Virus record (IMG/VR): IMGVR_UViG_3300034190_000391
Location: 1 to 25,539 of that record
DNA: 25,539 nt
Direction: 5' to 3' (one strand)
Source of the DNA: a virus
Shown: piece by piece, positions 6,338 through 13,042 of the stretch
Numbering within the stretch: position 1 is the stretch's first letter
How the letters are laid out: each line of letters starts with the position of its first letter
Program-made: the position numbers and the translations under genes
The notes under the pieces: generated by a model
The model's input: only the letters and a program-made list of their open reading frames with translations
Database searches by the model: none
What the model was told of the DNA's origin: nothing

Positions 6338-8135
6338 ACTCTTCTTTTTCGTGCCAACTTTTGACTACTTTTTTTGGTTTAAACATGTCTAATGGAGATG
6401 ACAAATTTTCGTACCTAGATGTAAGTTTGTCAAACTCTAACTCGCACTCTCCAATAGATCCTACCCATGAGAACCTACATTTCCAAACTAATATCTGACT
6501 AACATTTGATCCACTAGCATTAGGTCTGTGAACTGTAAGACCTACATCAGATTTACTAAAGAAACTAGCTGATCCGGCAATGTCATAACCTTTTGGTGGT
6601 GGTACTGTTCCATCTTCTTTTCTAAACATTTTTTGAGGATGGGCAACAAACCAAATATGTATGCCATGTGCTTGAGCAAATACTCTTAGCTTTGTAAGCA
6701 TGTCAGAAATCCAATCTGTCTCGTTTGAAGACATATCTTTTGCTATGTAATTATAAGGATCTATAACACAGCCTCTTATCCCGTATCTATAAACAGCAGT
6801 CTTCATTCTTTCCAAGATGCTATCTAACGTAGATAGCGATCCATCAGCTTGATATAAAAAACAAAAGTTTTCTGAAACAAACTTCTTGCCTTTTTCTAAT
6901 TCAAGATTACTCATCCTTTCTGAACTACCCTCAAAGAATGGCTTTCCAATATATTTACTTATTAGCTTTGCAATGTGTATTCGTGGCTCGTTCTCAAATG
7001 AACATATACCAAATTTCCAACCTTTAGCTTTTGATATGTTCAGCATTATTTGATCAACAAATTCAGATTTACCGGATGATGGATGACCGGTTACTATTGT
7101 TAACTGCCCCTCTACAACTGTGTATAATGGATCTACAGCTTTATATCCGGTGCTTACCCCACTACCAATACCATCTTTGTAAATATCATCCACTTGATCA
7201 TAAAAATGTTCTGCATCGTAAAGACCGGAAACCGGATAAGGAATAGGATTATCTACTATTTCTTTTAATTTATCTTTTCCATGCCTCATTAGAATTTCAT
7301 TGGCATCTTTGCAGTCATTAGGATAAATAAATTTATAACATTTATCTTTCCCCACTCTTCTAGCTATCTCTTCTTCCATAGCTTGACCGGCTAAATCGTT
7401 GTCCATAGCCACAATAATTCTTTTGCATTTATCTAATTTTTCTTTTGAGTTCCAAATAAATTTAAATTTATTGTCCTCGTGTGGATCTATTTTGCCATCA
7501 ACAACTTTCATAACAGCACCATGAGGTATGGAAACTGCATTATTAAATCCTATCTCCATAAAAGAAAGACAATCCATCTCTCCCTCGCAAATTATGATAT
7601 CCTCAGAGTTTTCTATGTTGTCAATATTATAAAATTTTAATGCCTTGCCATAACTAGAAAAGCCTTTCTCCGGAAATGATCTGACCTTTGCAAAAGGAAA
7701 CAATCCCTTTTCATTTTTGTATGGGAAAACCAAACAAGGTAATTCTTTTTGTGCTGTGCTTATATATTTTTTTGTGAACTTTACTCCGGCTTTTTCTGCT
7801 GTCTGTTTAGAAATGCCTCTACTTTCCAAATATTGCAAACTGCCATTTTCCTCTGCAAGAACATCCCATTTTTCTGTTTCGTAACTAGACAAAGGATTTG
7901 ACTGTTCTTGCATGATATCCCCCTTTACAATCTTTAATCTGCTATCATTAAATTTGATGCCTCCATCTTCTCCACAATGCCAACAATTATAAAATATTGC
8001 ATCAGAATCAACCTTTAAAGACAATGTTTTTTGATTTTTTTTCTTCCTAGTGTGGGAGCAGAAAGGGCAATTCGCCTTGTGCTGACCACTACCAAGTCTC
8101 AAGGCTACATCCTTGATCGAGTGTTTAATTTCCAT
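6318..8135 (-). CDS. T7-gp4-type DNA primase-helicase
   Basis: 605 residues with the layout of a phage primase-helicase. Seen: a zinc ribbon C23-x2-C26 and C51-x2-C54 for template recognition; a TOPRIM primase domain with EGEMD at 184-188 and AMDND at 243-247; and a RecA/DnaB-like helicase domain with Walker A GHPSSGKS at 350-357, Walker B CVIDP around 456-460, and a later FVAHPQK motif. The frame continues upstream to a TTG at 8156, but AAGGAG lies just before ATG 8135, which fixes the start. It unwinds the replication fork and makes primers. The gene lies downstream of the AT-only tandem repeats and is followed, with overlap, by a small unknown gene. Confidence 0.95.
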   Translation of the reverse strand: MEIKHSIKDVALRLGSGQHKANCPFCSHTRKKKNQKTLSLKVDSDAIFYNCWHCGEDGGIKFNDSRLKIVKGDIMQEQSNPLSSYETEKWDVLAEENGSLQYLESRGISKQTAEKAGVKFTKKYISTAQKELPCLVFPYKNEKGLFPFAKVRSFPEKGFSSYGKALKFYNIDNIENSEDIIICEGEMDCLSFMEIGFNNAVSIPHGAVMKVVDGKIDPHEDNKFKFIWNSKEKLDKCKRIIVAMDNDLAGQAMEEEIARRVGKDKCYKFIYPNDCKDANEILMRHGKDKLKEIVDNPIPYPVSGLYDAEHFYDQVDDIYKDGIGSGVSTGYKAVDPLYTVVEGQLTIVTGHPSSGKSEFVDQIMLNISKAKGWKFGICSFENEPRIHIAKLISKYIGKPFFEGSSERMSNLELEKGKKFVSENFCFLYQADGSLSTLDSILERMKTAVYRYGIRGCVIDPYNYIAKDMSSNETDWISDMLTKLRVFAQAHGIHIWFVAHPQKMFRKEDGTVPPPKGYDIAGSASFFSKSDVGLTVHRPNASGSNVSQILVWKCRFSWVGSIGECELEFDKLTSRYENLSSPLDMFKPKKVVKSWHEKEEYDEIKF

Positions 8136-8220
8136 AATTTTCTCCTTACTACACAATTACTAATTATTCCAAAAATAATTATTCGTCAATAAGAAATGAA
8201 ATTTACATTTATAATTTTAT

Positions 8221-8294
8221 TATATATTTATAATTTTAATATATATTTATAATATTAATATATATTTATATATATAATATATATTTATATATGG
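8221..8294. repeat. 19-bp AT-only tandem repeats, candidate replication origin
   Basis: Three full units (8221-8239, 8240-8258, 8259-8277) and a fourth 17-base unit (8278-8294) all begin TATATATTTATA; a degenerate partial unit lies upstream at about 8205-8220. Units differ only near their ends. Nearly the whole stretch contains no G or C. It lies in the only sizeable gap of the minus-strand replication operon, just upstream of the primase-helicase. The repeat structure and easy melting suggest an origin or unwinding element. It could also affect expression of the primase gene. Confidence 0.65.
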
Positions 8295-8298
8295 AAAA

Positions 8299-8625
8299 TT
8301 ACATGCTCAAAGATCTAGCTTGAATAACTTTCTTTAATCTCTCCCCTAAATATCTAGCTACTAAAGGCTTACTAGTTAATATTTCTTTTATTTTAACAGA
8401 TAAGTTTTCTGAATTTAATGTTGCTAAATCACAAACAGCAACAAAATCTTCAGTTAAAATCCACTTGCCAACTGATAATTTTTCTTTGTCAGTACCAAGA
8501 TATGAATCAGAAATCGCTTGGCAAATCACATGTTTCCAAAGGCGAGACTCTGATGTGAGTTCGTGGTGTGTCTCTGTCCAACCCCCAATAAATGATTTTT
8601 CTTTTGACTTGTCTGTCATTAACAT
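8299..8625 (-). CDS. Hypothetical protein, 108 aa, overlapping rusA
   Basis: ATG 8625 has AAGGA 7 bases upstream, inside the RusA gene, and the two genes overlap by 119 bases in different frames. The well-structured part begins at about residue 28: SRLWKHVICQAISD, then KWILTEDFVAVCDLA. This RLW...QAI.D / W....DF..VC.lA pattern recalls a small conserved family in phages of alphaproteobacteria whose function is not known to me. The first 30 residues may be a by-product of the overlap, but I see no later ATG. The AT-only repeats begin just after its stop. Confidence 0.7.
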   Translation of the reverse strand: MLMTDKSKEKSFIGGWTETHHELTSESRLWKHVICQAISDSYLGTDKEKLSVGKWILTEDFVAVCDLATLNSENLSVKIKEILTSKPLVARYLGERLKKVIQARSLSM

Positions 8626-8899
8626 AAACTTTTCCTTGCATACAATCCAAGATCACACTCTCGTCAAGATCCGGTCTTCTAGATGCATAGTATATAATTA
8701 ACTCTACTTTTACGTCATTTTCAATAAGATTTTCTAAAGTGGGGCATTGTTTTGCAAAATCTTTCTCATAATCTCTCGCTTTTTGAGATTTTATAACACC
8801 CATTCTTTTGCCAAAATTAACTATTTTTCTAGAGTTTGCCTTAGATGCCGGTTCTCCATAAATAATAAATTTAAAACTTTCTTTTATTTCTGTTGACAT
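8507..8899 (-). CDS. rusA: RusA-family Holliday junction resolvase
   Basis: 130 residues, the usual RusA size. RusA is a dimeric Mg-dependent endonuclease that cuts four-way junctions, in phages to resolve recombination and replication intermediates before packaging. Seen: N-terminal FIIYGEPASKANSRK; then the acidic signature PDLDESVILDCMQG with D77 and D79; then VYVNDRQV with D95. These match the three catalytic aspartates of E. coli RusA (D70, D72, D91) in order and approximate spacing. It is the first gene of the minus-strand replication operon, with its start 48 bases from the divergent Cas4-like gene. The last 119 bases are shared with the next gene. Confidence 0.92.
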   Translation of the reverse strand: MSTEIKESFKFIIYGEPASKANSRKIVNFGKRMGVIKSQKARDYEKDFAKQCPTLENLIENDVKVELIIYYASRRPDLDESVILDCMQGKVYVNDRQVKRKIIYWGLDRDTPRTHIRVSPLETCDLPSDF

Positions 8900-8947
8900 T
8901 ATTTTACCTATATATATATATTTATACGTGCATTACAGGAGATTGAC
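8900..8947. promoter_or_regulatory. Divergent promoter region of the replication and recombination operons
   Basis: Only 48 bases separate the divergent starts at 8899 (minus) and 8948 (plus). The gap holds TATATATATATATTTATA, which resembles both a -10 element on either strand and the 19-bp repeats at 8221-8294. On the plus side CAGGAG is the ribosome binding site. A full promoter on each strand would have to extend into the coding regions. Shared sequence with the repeats hints at a common binding factor. Confidence 0.4.
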
Positions 8948-9853
8948 ATGAAGATTACCAATAATTTTGGTATGCCACAACCATTTGTGGACTTTGCCAT
9001 AAACGACAAATACAGTAAAGGCAAAGCTGATATATCGATAACATCATTAATTGATAGTCCTAGAGTTAGGATTATGAAAAATGTTTATGACAATGACATT
9101 GAAGTTGATGCTGTTGATATGGTTTGGGCATTATTTGGTACTGCTGTACATTCAGTTTTGGAACAATCAAATTCATCCAAGAACATCATAAATGAAGAGA
9201 GATTATATGCTAGTCATAATGGTTGGATTATATCCGGTGCATTAGATAGGCAAGAAATTAAAAATAACACAGCATCCATCATAGATTATAAAGTTACATC
9301 TGTTTGGTCTGTTATCTATGGTAAGCCGGAGTGGGAAAAACAACTTAATTGTTACAGTTGGCTTTTTAAAAAAAATAATACTCATAACCAAATAAAGGTA
9401 GGATCTTTAAAAATATGTGCAATATTAAGAGATTGGAACAGAAGAGATGCTGAGAGAAAAGAAAATTATCCACAAGCACCTATAGTCTTTGTGGACATTC
9501 CTATTTGGGATGATAATTCCATTGATAAATATATCTCTGACAGAGTTTCCTTACATCAAGAGGCTCAAGTTAATTATGATTTAAATGCAGACTTGCCTTT
9601 ATGCTCTGATCAAGAAATGTGGAAAAAGAATGATACTTGGGCAGTAAAGAAAAAAGGTCAAAAGAGAGCATTGAGAGTTTTAGATAGTGAAGAAGAAGCT
9701 ATTAAATACGTAGAATGGCATGACAAAACCGACCAAGCCTACATAAAAAAATCAGATTTAGAAACAGAACATCGAAGTGGAGAGTACACTCGTTGTGGCA
9801 ACTATTGTTCAGTTGCTGAATTTTGTAATCAATATAAAGAGAGGATAAAATGA
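8948..9853 (+). CDS. Cas4/RecB-like PD-(D/E)XK exonuclease
   Basis: 301 residues. Seen in RecB-nuclease order: a conserved histidine in GTAVHSVLE (H68), then SGALDRQEI with D100, then IIDYKVTS with D113 and K115 (D-x-K instead of E-x-K), and the Q132-x3-Y136 motif in QLNCYSWL. Three cysteines near the C-terminus (C283, C287, C293) resemble the iron-sulphur end of Cas4, but the fourth, N-terminal cysteine is not present, so a cluster is uncertain. Phage members probably resect DNA ends for recombination by the annealing protein encoded downstream (10480). There are no CRISPR genes nearby. It is the first gene of the plus-strand block. Confidence 0.85.
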   Translation: MKITNNFGMPQPFVDFAINDKYSKGKADISITSLIDSPRVRIMKNVYDNDIEVDAVDMVWALFGTAVHSVLEQSNSSKNIINEERLYASHNGWIISGALDRQEIKNNTASIIDYKVTSVWSVIYGKPEWEKQLNCYSWLFKKNNTHNQIKVGSLKICAILRDWNRRDAERKENYPQAPIVFVDIPIWDDNSIDKYISDRVSLHQEAQVNYDLNADLPLCSDQEMWKKNDTWAVKKKGQKRALRVLDSEEEAIKYVEWHDKTDQAYIKKSDLETEHRSGEYTRCGNYCSVAEFCNQYKERIK

Positions 9854-10074
9854 AAGAACAAAAAGCAAAGCCTAAAAAGGTTATAAGAAAAGTTAAGAAA
9901 AGTGGTGTTGTTAAACTTAAACCATCTTTAAAAGAGCCTACAAAAAAAGAGGCATATGAAAAACATATAAGAGAGGCAACTGTAAAATCACAAAACAAAA
10001 CTAATACTAGTGTTTTTCGTGACATAATTGATGCCATCATTGATACAATCAAAGACAAATTGAGAATAAAATGA
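9850..10074 (+). CDS. Small Lys-rich hypothetical protein, 74 aa
   Basis: Start and upstream stop overlap as ATGA, and the same arrangement links it to the next gene, so translation is coupled on both sides. The first 45 residues are extremely basic (KAKPKKVIRKVKKSG), suggesting nucleic-acid binding or a disordered tail. The rest forms a short helix (VFRDIIDAIIDTIKDKL). I do not recognise a family. Confidence 0.75.
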   Translation: MKEQKAKPKKVIRKVKKSGVVKLKPSLKEPTKKEAYEKHIREATVKSQNKTNTSVFRDIIDAIIDTIKDKLRIK

Positions 10075-10301
10075 GTGACAGAATTGATCTTTGTTACTTG
10101 CCTACAAATGGTTTGTGCAAAATTAATGAGATTTTAGACGATAGTTTTTTTCCTAAAGAAAAAGAAAACATAATTACTCAAGAACTCATTACATACGAAA
10201 GAACCAAAATAGGTATAAAGAAAACTACGTTTAAAAGAAACTTTACAAGTAAAAGCCATTACGACAGTACTACAACTGAAATTTTTAGTTGGAGCAAGTA
10301 A
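10071..10301 (+). CDS. Hypothetical protein, 76 aa
   Basis: Begins within the previous stop (ATGA) and its TAA is followed at once by the next ATG. The product begins MSDRIDLCYLPTNGLCKI, then ILDDSFFPKEKENIITQ, and ends with a basic Thr/Ser-rich tail. The two cysteines (C8, C16) do not form a recognisable zinc motif. No family recognised. Its place between nuclease and annealing protein suggests an accessory role in the same operon. Confidence 0.7.
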   Translation: MSDRIDLCYLPTNGLCKINEILDDSFFPKEKENIITQELITYERTKIGIKKTTFKRNFTSKSHYDSTTTEIFSWSK

Positions 10302-10490
10302 ATGGAAAATGCACTTGAAAAAAAAAGAGGTACTTACTTGGGTTTTTTTAAAGAGGGAATAGTGGATGCTTTCTTTAATAAGAATTTATACGAGGAAAAG
10401 AAAAGTTCTTACTATTACAAATTGGGATATCAATTTGGTTCATTTTTAGAAGTTAAATTAAAAGAAAGAGAGGAAGAAAATGAAAGATGA
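10302..10490 (+). CDS. Hypothetical protein, 62 aa
   Basis: ATG 10302 directly follows the upstream TAA and has GGAGCAAG before it. The product is a highly charged small protein with an aromatic segment SSYYYKLGYQFGSFLEVKL, ending in a Glu/Arg-rich tail. The last 11 bases overlap the annealing-protein gene. No known family seen. Confidence 0.7.
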   Translation: MENALEKKRGTYLGFFKEGIVDAFFNKNLYEEKKSSYYYKLGYQFGSFLEVKLKEREEENER

Positions 10491-11187
10491 AGTGCCGGAT
10501 AAGGTTAAGGAAACCTTAAAAGAAATTGGAATGACAGCACAACAAGCCGGTTGGAATTGTCATGGAACTTATGTACTTTTACATAAAGCATTGGAAAAGG
10601 TCGCTGTTCACAAAAAAATTACATTTAAAGAACCAACTGTTTTGGAGAGTAATTCTGAAAAGAAGATTGTCAGTTTACTTGTTACCGGCAGTATGGGAGA
10701 TAGTTCAGAATGGTCTATAGGAGAGGCATCTCCATCAAATAACAAAAACAGTTATCCATATGCTATGGCTGAAAAAAGAGCCAAAGATCGTGTGATATTA
10801 AAGTTAGTTGGTCTTCATGGAGATGTCTATGCAGAAGATGAGGCTGATGCTTTTAAAGAAGAAAGACCGGATGAAATTAAAGGTGGCACTATAGATAATG
10901 GATCTGAGAAAACAAAAGAAGATCCACCTAAAGAGACTATGGAAATAAAAGAGGTTAAATCCGGCAAAGTAGAAAATGTTAATTTAAAAGAAGATGTTGC
11001 TAACATAAAGCAAGTGTTCTTAACATTTATGCCGGAAGACAGCATTGAGGAACTGCGTAGATTTAAAAATTCTAATGCAGAGGCTCTAAAGACGTTGAAA
11101 GAACTAGATGCTATGGCATTTGGGGAAGTATCAACAGCCTTTATTGCAAGGGCAGACAAAATCAAATCCAAACAACAAGGAGAATAA
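10480..11187 (+). CDS. Probable Rad52/ERF-like single-strand annealing protein
   Basis: 235 residues. The N-terminal 120 residues look like a folded domain ending in SYPYAMAEKRAKDRVILKL (91-109) and VYAEDEAD. An alanine, then K-R-A and a hydrophobic helix is the hallmark of ERF and Rad52-type phage annealing proteins, in which this segment lies near the end of the DNA-binding core. The rest (130-180) is a Lys/Glu-rich linker, followed by a helical C-terminal domain. Such proteins coat ssDNA and pair complementary strands. An exonuclease upstream and an SSB-like gene directly after it support the call. Family assignment is by motif only; the exact branch is uncertain. Confidence 0.65.
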   Translation: MKDEVPDKVKETLKEIGMTAQQAGWNCHGTYVLLHKALEKVAVHKKITFKEPTVLESNSEKKIVSLLVTGSMGDSSEWSIGEASPSNNKNSYPYAMAEKRAKDRVILKLVGLHGDVYAEDEADAFKEERPDEIKGGTIDNGSEKTKEDPPKETMEIKEVKSGKVENVNLKEDVANIKQVFLTFMPEDSIEELRRFKNSNAEALKTLKELDAMAFGEVSTAFIARADKIKSKQQGE

Positions 11188-11188
11188 A

Positions 11189-11509
11189 ATGGAAAATGAT
11201 TACCCACCAAGTGGCACTCTATTTGAGGCTAAAGTTAGAAAAACAGATAGGTCTCCGGATTATACCGGTCAATTAGAATTACCACCGGAAGTAGTGGAAG
11301 ACCTATCAAAGCAAATTAAAAATGGAAATCAAAAACCTAAATTAAGTTTAATAGGTTGGAAAAAGATAAGTGGTAAAAGTGGAAAGCCATTTTTAAGTTT
11401 AAGGGGAAATATTTTTGAGATTTACAATCCTAATGATCAAAATCAATCTTCTCAAAACAAGCCAAGCACATCAAGCGATCACGATGCATTAGCTGATATA
11501 ACATTCTAA
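11189..11509 (+). CDS. Probable phage single-stranded DNA-binding protein
   Basis: ATG 11189 is preceded by AAGGAGAA and lies one base after the upstream stop, so the longer in-frame start at 11108 is rejected. The product is 106 residues: a compact N-terminal domain with TGQLELP and KPFLSLRGNIFE (beta-strand-like), a Gln/Ser/Asn-rich disordered linker, and the tail DHDALADITF. A small beta domain, a disordered linker and an acidic tail ending in hydrophobic-x-F is the layout of bacterial and T7-type SSBs, whose tip recruits partner proteins. Its position next to the annealing protein fits. The OB fold itself is not obvious by eye. Confidence 0.6.
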   Translation: MENDYPPSGTLFEAKVRKTDRSPDYTGQLELPPEVVEDLSKQIKNGNQKPKLSLIGWKKISGKSGKPFLSLRGNIFEIYNPNDQNQSSQNKPSTSSDHDALADITF

Positions 11510-11520
11510 GGGAGATTTAA

Positions 11521-11763
11521 ATGGAAGAAGTTAAAGCAAATACAGATAATCTAGGTGTTCCTAGTGTAAATTTCGAGGCTGTCAAAACATCTATGATGCA
11601 AGATAAAAATGGAACAAATATTAGGCTGACAATACATCCTAATGATGTGCCACCACAGTTGCATAAAGATTGGGTTGGATCTAGATACATGGTTGTTATG
11701 GTAAAATTAAATGAAGATGGCACTCCGGAAAAAGGGGATATCAATGTCACGAATGAAGTTTAA
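11521..11763 (+). CDS. Hypothetical protein, 80 aa
   Basis: ATG 11521 is preceded by AAGGGAGA. The product is a small acidic protein with a beta-rich core: TNIRLTIHPNDVPPQLHKDWVG and RYMVVMVKLNEDGTP. The IHP.D.P..L..D..G.RY pattern is reminiscent of small proteins found beside phage recombination genes, but I cannot name a family. The gene's 3' end overlaps the start of the HTH gene by 20 bases. Confidence 0.75.
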   Translation: MEEVKANTDNLGVPSVNFEAVKTSMMQDKNGTNIRLTIHPNDVPPQLHKDWVGSRYMVVMVKLNEDGTPEKGDINVTNEV

Positions 11764-11983
11764 TGATGATGCTGTAGAAAATAACGAGTATGTAACTATT
11801 GAGGGATTGTCTAAGATGCTTAATGTATCAAGACAATCTATAGTTAAAGTAATAAACGATACGGAACGTAATTTCCCAAAACCTTTCCCTTTAATGAAAT
11901 CTGAAAAACGAGAAAAGAATATTTGGAGTAAAAAGGAAATTAAAGAATGGCTTGAGGAACAACGAAACCAAAAAGTTACGTAA
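11744..11983 (+). CDS. AlpA/MerR-like small HTH protein
   Basis: ATG 11744 follows AAAGGGGA at good distance; an earlier in-frame ATG at 11711 lies deep in the upstream gene and is rejected. The 79-residue product has the AlpA/excisionase layout: YVTIEGLSKMLNVSRQSIVKVI (helix-turn-helix, residues 16-37), then FPKPFPL (wing), then W61 and IKEWLEEQ in a terminal helix. Such proteins bind DNA as small regulators or recombination directionality factors. No integrase is seen in the window, so a transcriptional role is more likely. A TTACGTAAA sequence related to the intergenic 21-bp repeat lies at the 3' end of this gene. Confidence 0.75.
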   Translation: MSRMKFNDDAVENNEYVTIEGLSKMLNVSRQSIVKVINDTERNFPKPFPLMKSEKREKNIWSKKEIKEWLEEQRNQKVT

Positions 11984-11987
11984 AGTT

Positions 11988-12446
11988 ATGACTAGGGCAA
12001 AGTACGAGACGCTAGAAAACCTCACAGAAGAAAAAAATATATTAGGATACATCTCACAAAAGTGGGATGTATCTTGTTCTAAGATGCCAATATCATACAA
12101 ATTAGATTATGCCATGTACAGAAATGAAGAGTTAGTAGGCTTTGCTGAAGTTAAGTCTCGCACTCATGCCTTCAGGACATTTGACACATACATAATTTCT
12201 TTATCAAAAGTAATGTCAGCTAGAAGATTAGCATCTGTCACTAGCACTAAATCATTGCTGATTGTAAATTGGAGTAACTTAATAGGTTGGATTGATTTTT
12301 TCTCTGACTTCTCTGTTCGACAGGGTGGTAGGTCAGATAGAAATGATTGGCAAGATCAAGAGCCAATGTGTCATTTTGATATTAATGATTTTAAACTAAT
12401 TTCGGACTCTGTTTTACCGGCAGCCGAAATAAAGGAGAGAGAATAA
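11988..12446 (+). CDS. PD-(D/E)XK nuclease-like protein, 152 aa
   Basis: The ATG at 11988 is chosen over a TTG at 11952 inside the upstream gene, although its ribosome binding site is weak; the short gap suggests coupling. Seen: LDYAMYRNEELVGFAEVKSR with D40, E54 and K56, the D-x(n)-E-x-K active-site pattern of the PD-(D/E)XK superfamily, preceded by a helix containing K8-type basic residues. A later hydrophobic strand (SLLIVNW) also fits the fold. Possible roles are a recombination or packaging nuclease or a structure-specific endonuclease. It is the second nuclease of this fold in the operon, and very different from the 8948 gene. Confidence 0.75.
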   Translation: MTRAKYETLENLTEEKNILGYISQKWDVSCSKMPISYKLDYAMYRNEELVGFAEVKSRTHAFRTFDTYIISLSKVMSARRLASVTSTKSLLIVNWSNLIGWIDFFSDFSVRQGGRSDRNDWQDQEPMCHFDINDFKLISDSVLPAAEIKERE

Positions 12447-12697
12447 TGAAATTATACGATGAATACAAAGAAGCATTTATAGGCACTACTATAAGTGCTT
12501 TCAGTAGAAATCAAGTGGCATTATATGACTATGATAAATGCATAATGATACTGATGCATGACAATAAATGGAGTGAGGAAGAGGCTGTGGAGTGGTTTGA
12601 TTTTAATACCATAGGTGCATGGGTTGGCGATGACACTCCAATATTCATCAATCAACATAAGATTAGCGATATAGAGGAGTATCTAGATGAAGAATGA
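12446..12697 (+). CDS. Conserved-looking phage hypothetical protein, 83 aa
   Basis: The start overlaps the previous stop (TAATG). The product is acidic, with ALYDYDKCIMILMHDNKWSEEEAVEWFDFNTIGAWVG. The pattern W..EEA.E.f.fN..gawvG..tP.f resembles small proteins common in marine phage replication modules, but I know no function. It overlaps the DUF3310 gene by 11 bases. Confidence 0.78.
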   Translation: MKLYDEYKEAFIGTTISAFSRNQVALYDYDKCIMILMHDNKWSEEEAVEWFDFNTIGAWVGDDTPIFINQHKISDIEEYLDEE

Positions 12698-12905
12698 CAA
12701 TGTAAACAGACCTAATCATTATAGAAAAGGTAAGGTTGAATGTATCGATGCTATCAAGTCTGCTACGGGAGTAGGTTATGAGTATTATTTGCAAGGAAAT
12801 ATTCTCAAGTATGTTTGGAGGCATAAACATAAAAATGGATTAGAAGATCTTTTAAAAGCAGAATGGTATCTCAAAGAACTAATAAAAGTAAAAAAGAAAA
12901 AGTAA
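12687..12905 (+). CDS. DUF3310 family protein
   Basis: 72 residues spanning the DUF3310 motif set: NRPNHYRKGKVECIDAI at the N-terminus, then GNILKYVWRHKHKNGLEDLLKAEWYLKEL. DUF3310 proteins are widespread in phages; the T7 relative gp1.7 has been linked to nucleotide kinase activity, but that role should not be assumed for this shorter protein. It is the last gene of the plus-strand operon and is followed 33 bases later by the 34-bp palindrome. Confidence 0.88.
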   Translation: MKNDNVNRPNHYRKGKVECIDAIKSATGVGYEYYLQGNILKYVWRHKHKNGLEDLLKAEWYLKELIKVKKKK

Positions 12906-12938
12906 AGCTGTATTTGATGCCACCGGGGTCTGATTCGA

Positions 12939-12972
12939 CTAGACTAAAACTTTACGTAAACTTTTTGTCTAG
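12939..12972. terminator. 34-bp near-perfect palindrome, likely bidirectional terminator
   Basis: The sequence from CTAGAC to GTCTAG reads as its own reverse complement except at two symmetric position pairs. It contains repeat copy 3 at its centre. It lies between two convergent genes (stops at 12905 plus and 13043 minus), where one symmetric hairpin could stop transcription from both sides. It has T-runs within the arms but no free U-tract after the stem, so other roles (operator, recombination site) remain possible. Confidence 0.55.
12946..12966. repeat. 21-bp palindrome-centred repeat, copy 3
   Basis: Identical to 2173-2193 and 5717-5737. This copy is embedded in a larger palindrome. The preceding CTAGAC is also present before copy 1. 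Confidence 0.8.
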
Positions 12973-13018
12973 CATAGATTAATAACACCACTCAAATCAA
13001 TAACGTAGCTGTAGGCAC

Positions 13019-13026
13019 TACTATCA
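13019..13026 (+). promoter_or_regulatory. ACTATCAT motif, intergenic copy 3
   Basis: This copy lies in the convergent gap, 47 bases past the 34-bp palindrome, with the 11-mer ACTACTATCAT shared with 3510-3520. No plus-strand gene follows, which weakens the idea that the motif is simply a promoter, unless it drives antisense transcription into the giant gene. Confidence 0.3.
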
Positions 13027-13042
13027 TGCATCGTGTGCAGAT

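Noticed and set aside
8948-9853. Link of the Cas4-like gene to a CRISPR system
   Set aside because: No repeats with spacers and no other cas genes; stand-alone Cas4-like nucleases are common in phages.
10827-11210. 127-codon minus-strand frame opposite the annealing protein
   Set aside because: Ser-rich shadow of a Glu/Lys-rich coding strand; would need a lone gene against the operon.
11744-11983. Excisionase (Xis) role for the AlpA-like protein
   Set aside because: No integrase or attachment site in the window; the fold alone does not tell Xis from a transcription regulator.
12926-12940. GGGGTCTGATTCGAC resembles the 5' end of tmRNA, or an attachment-site fragment
   Set aside because: No matching 3' acceptor strand, tag frame or integrase was seen; the match is short and in a convergent gap.
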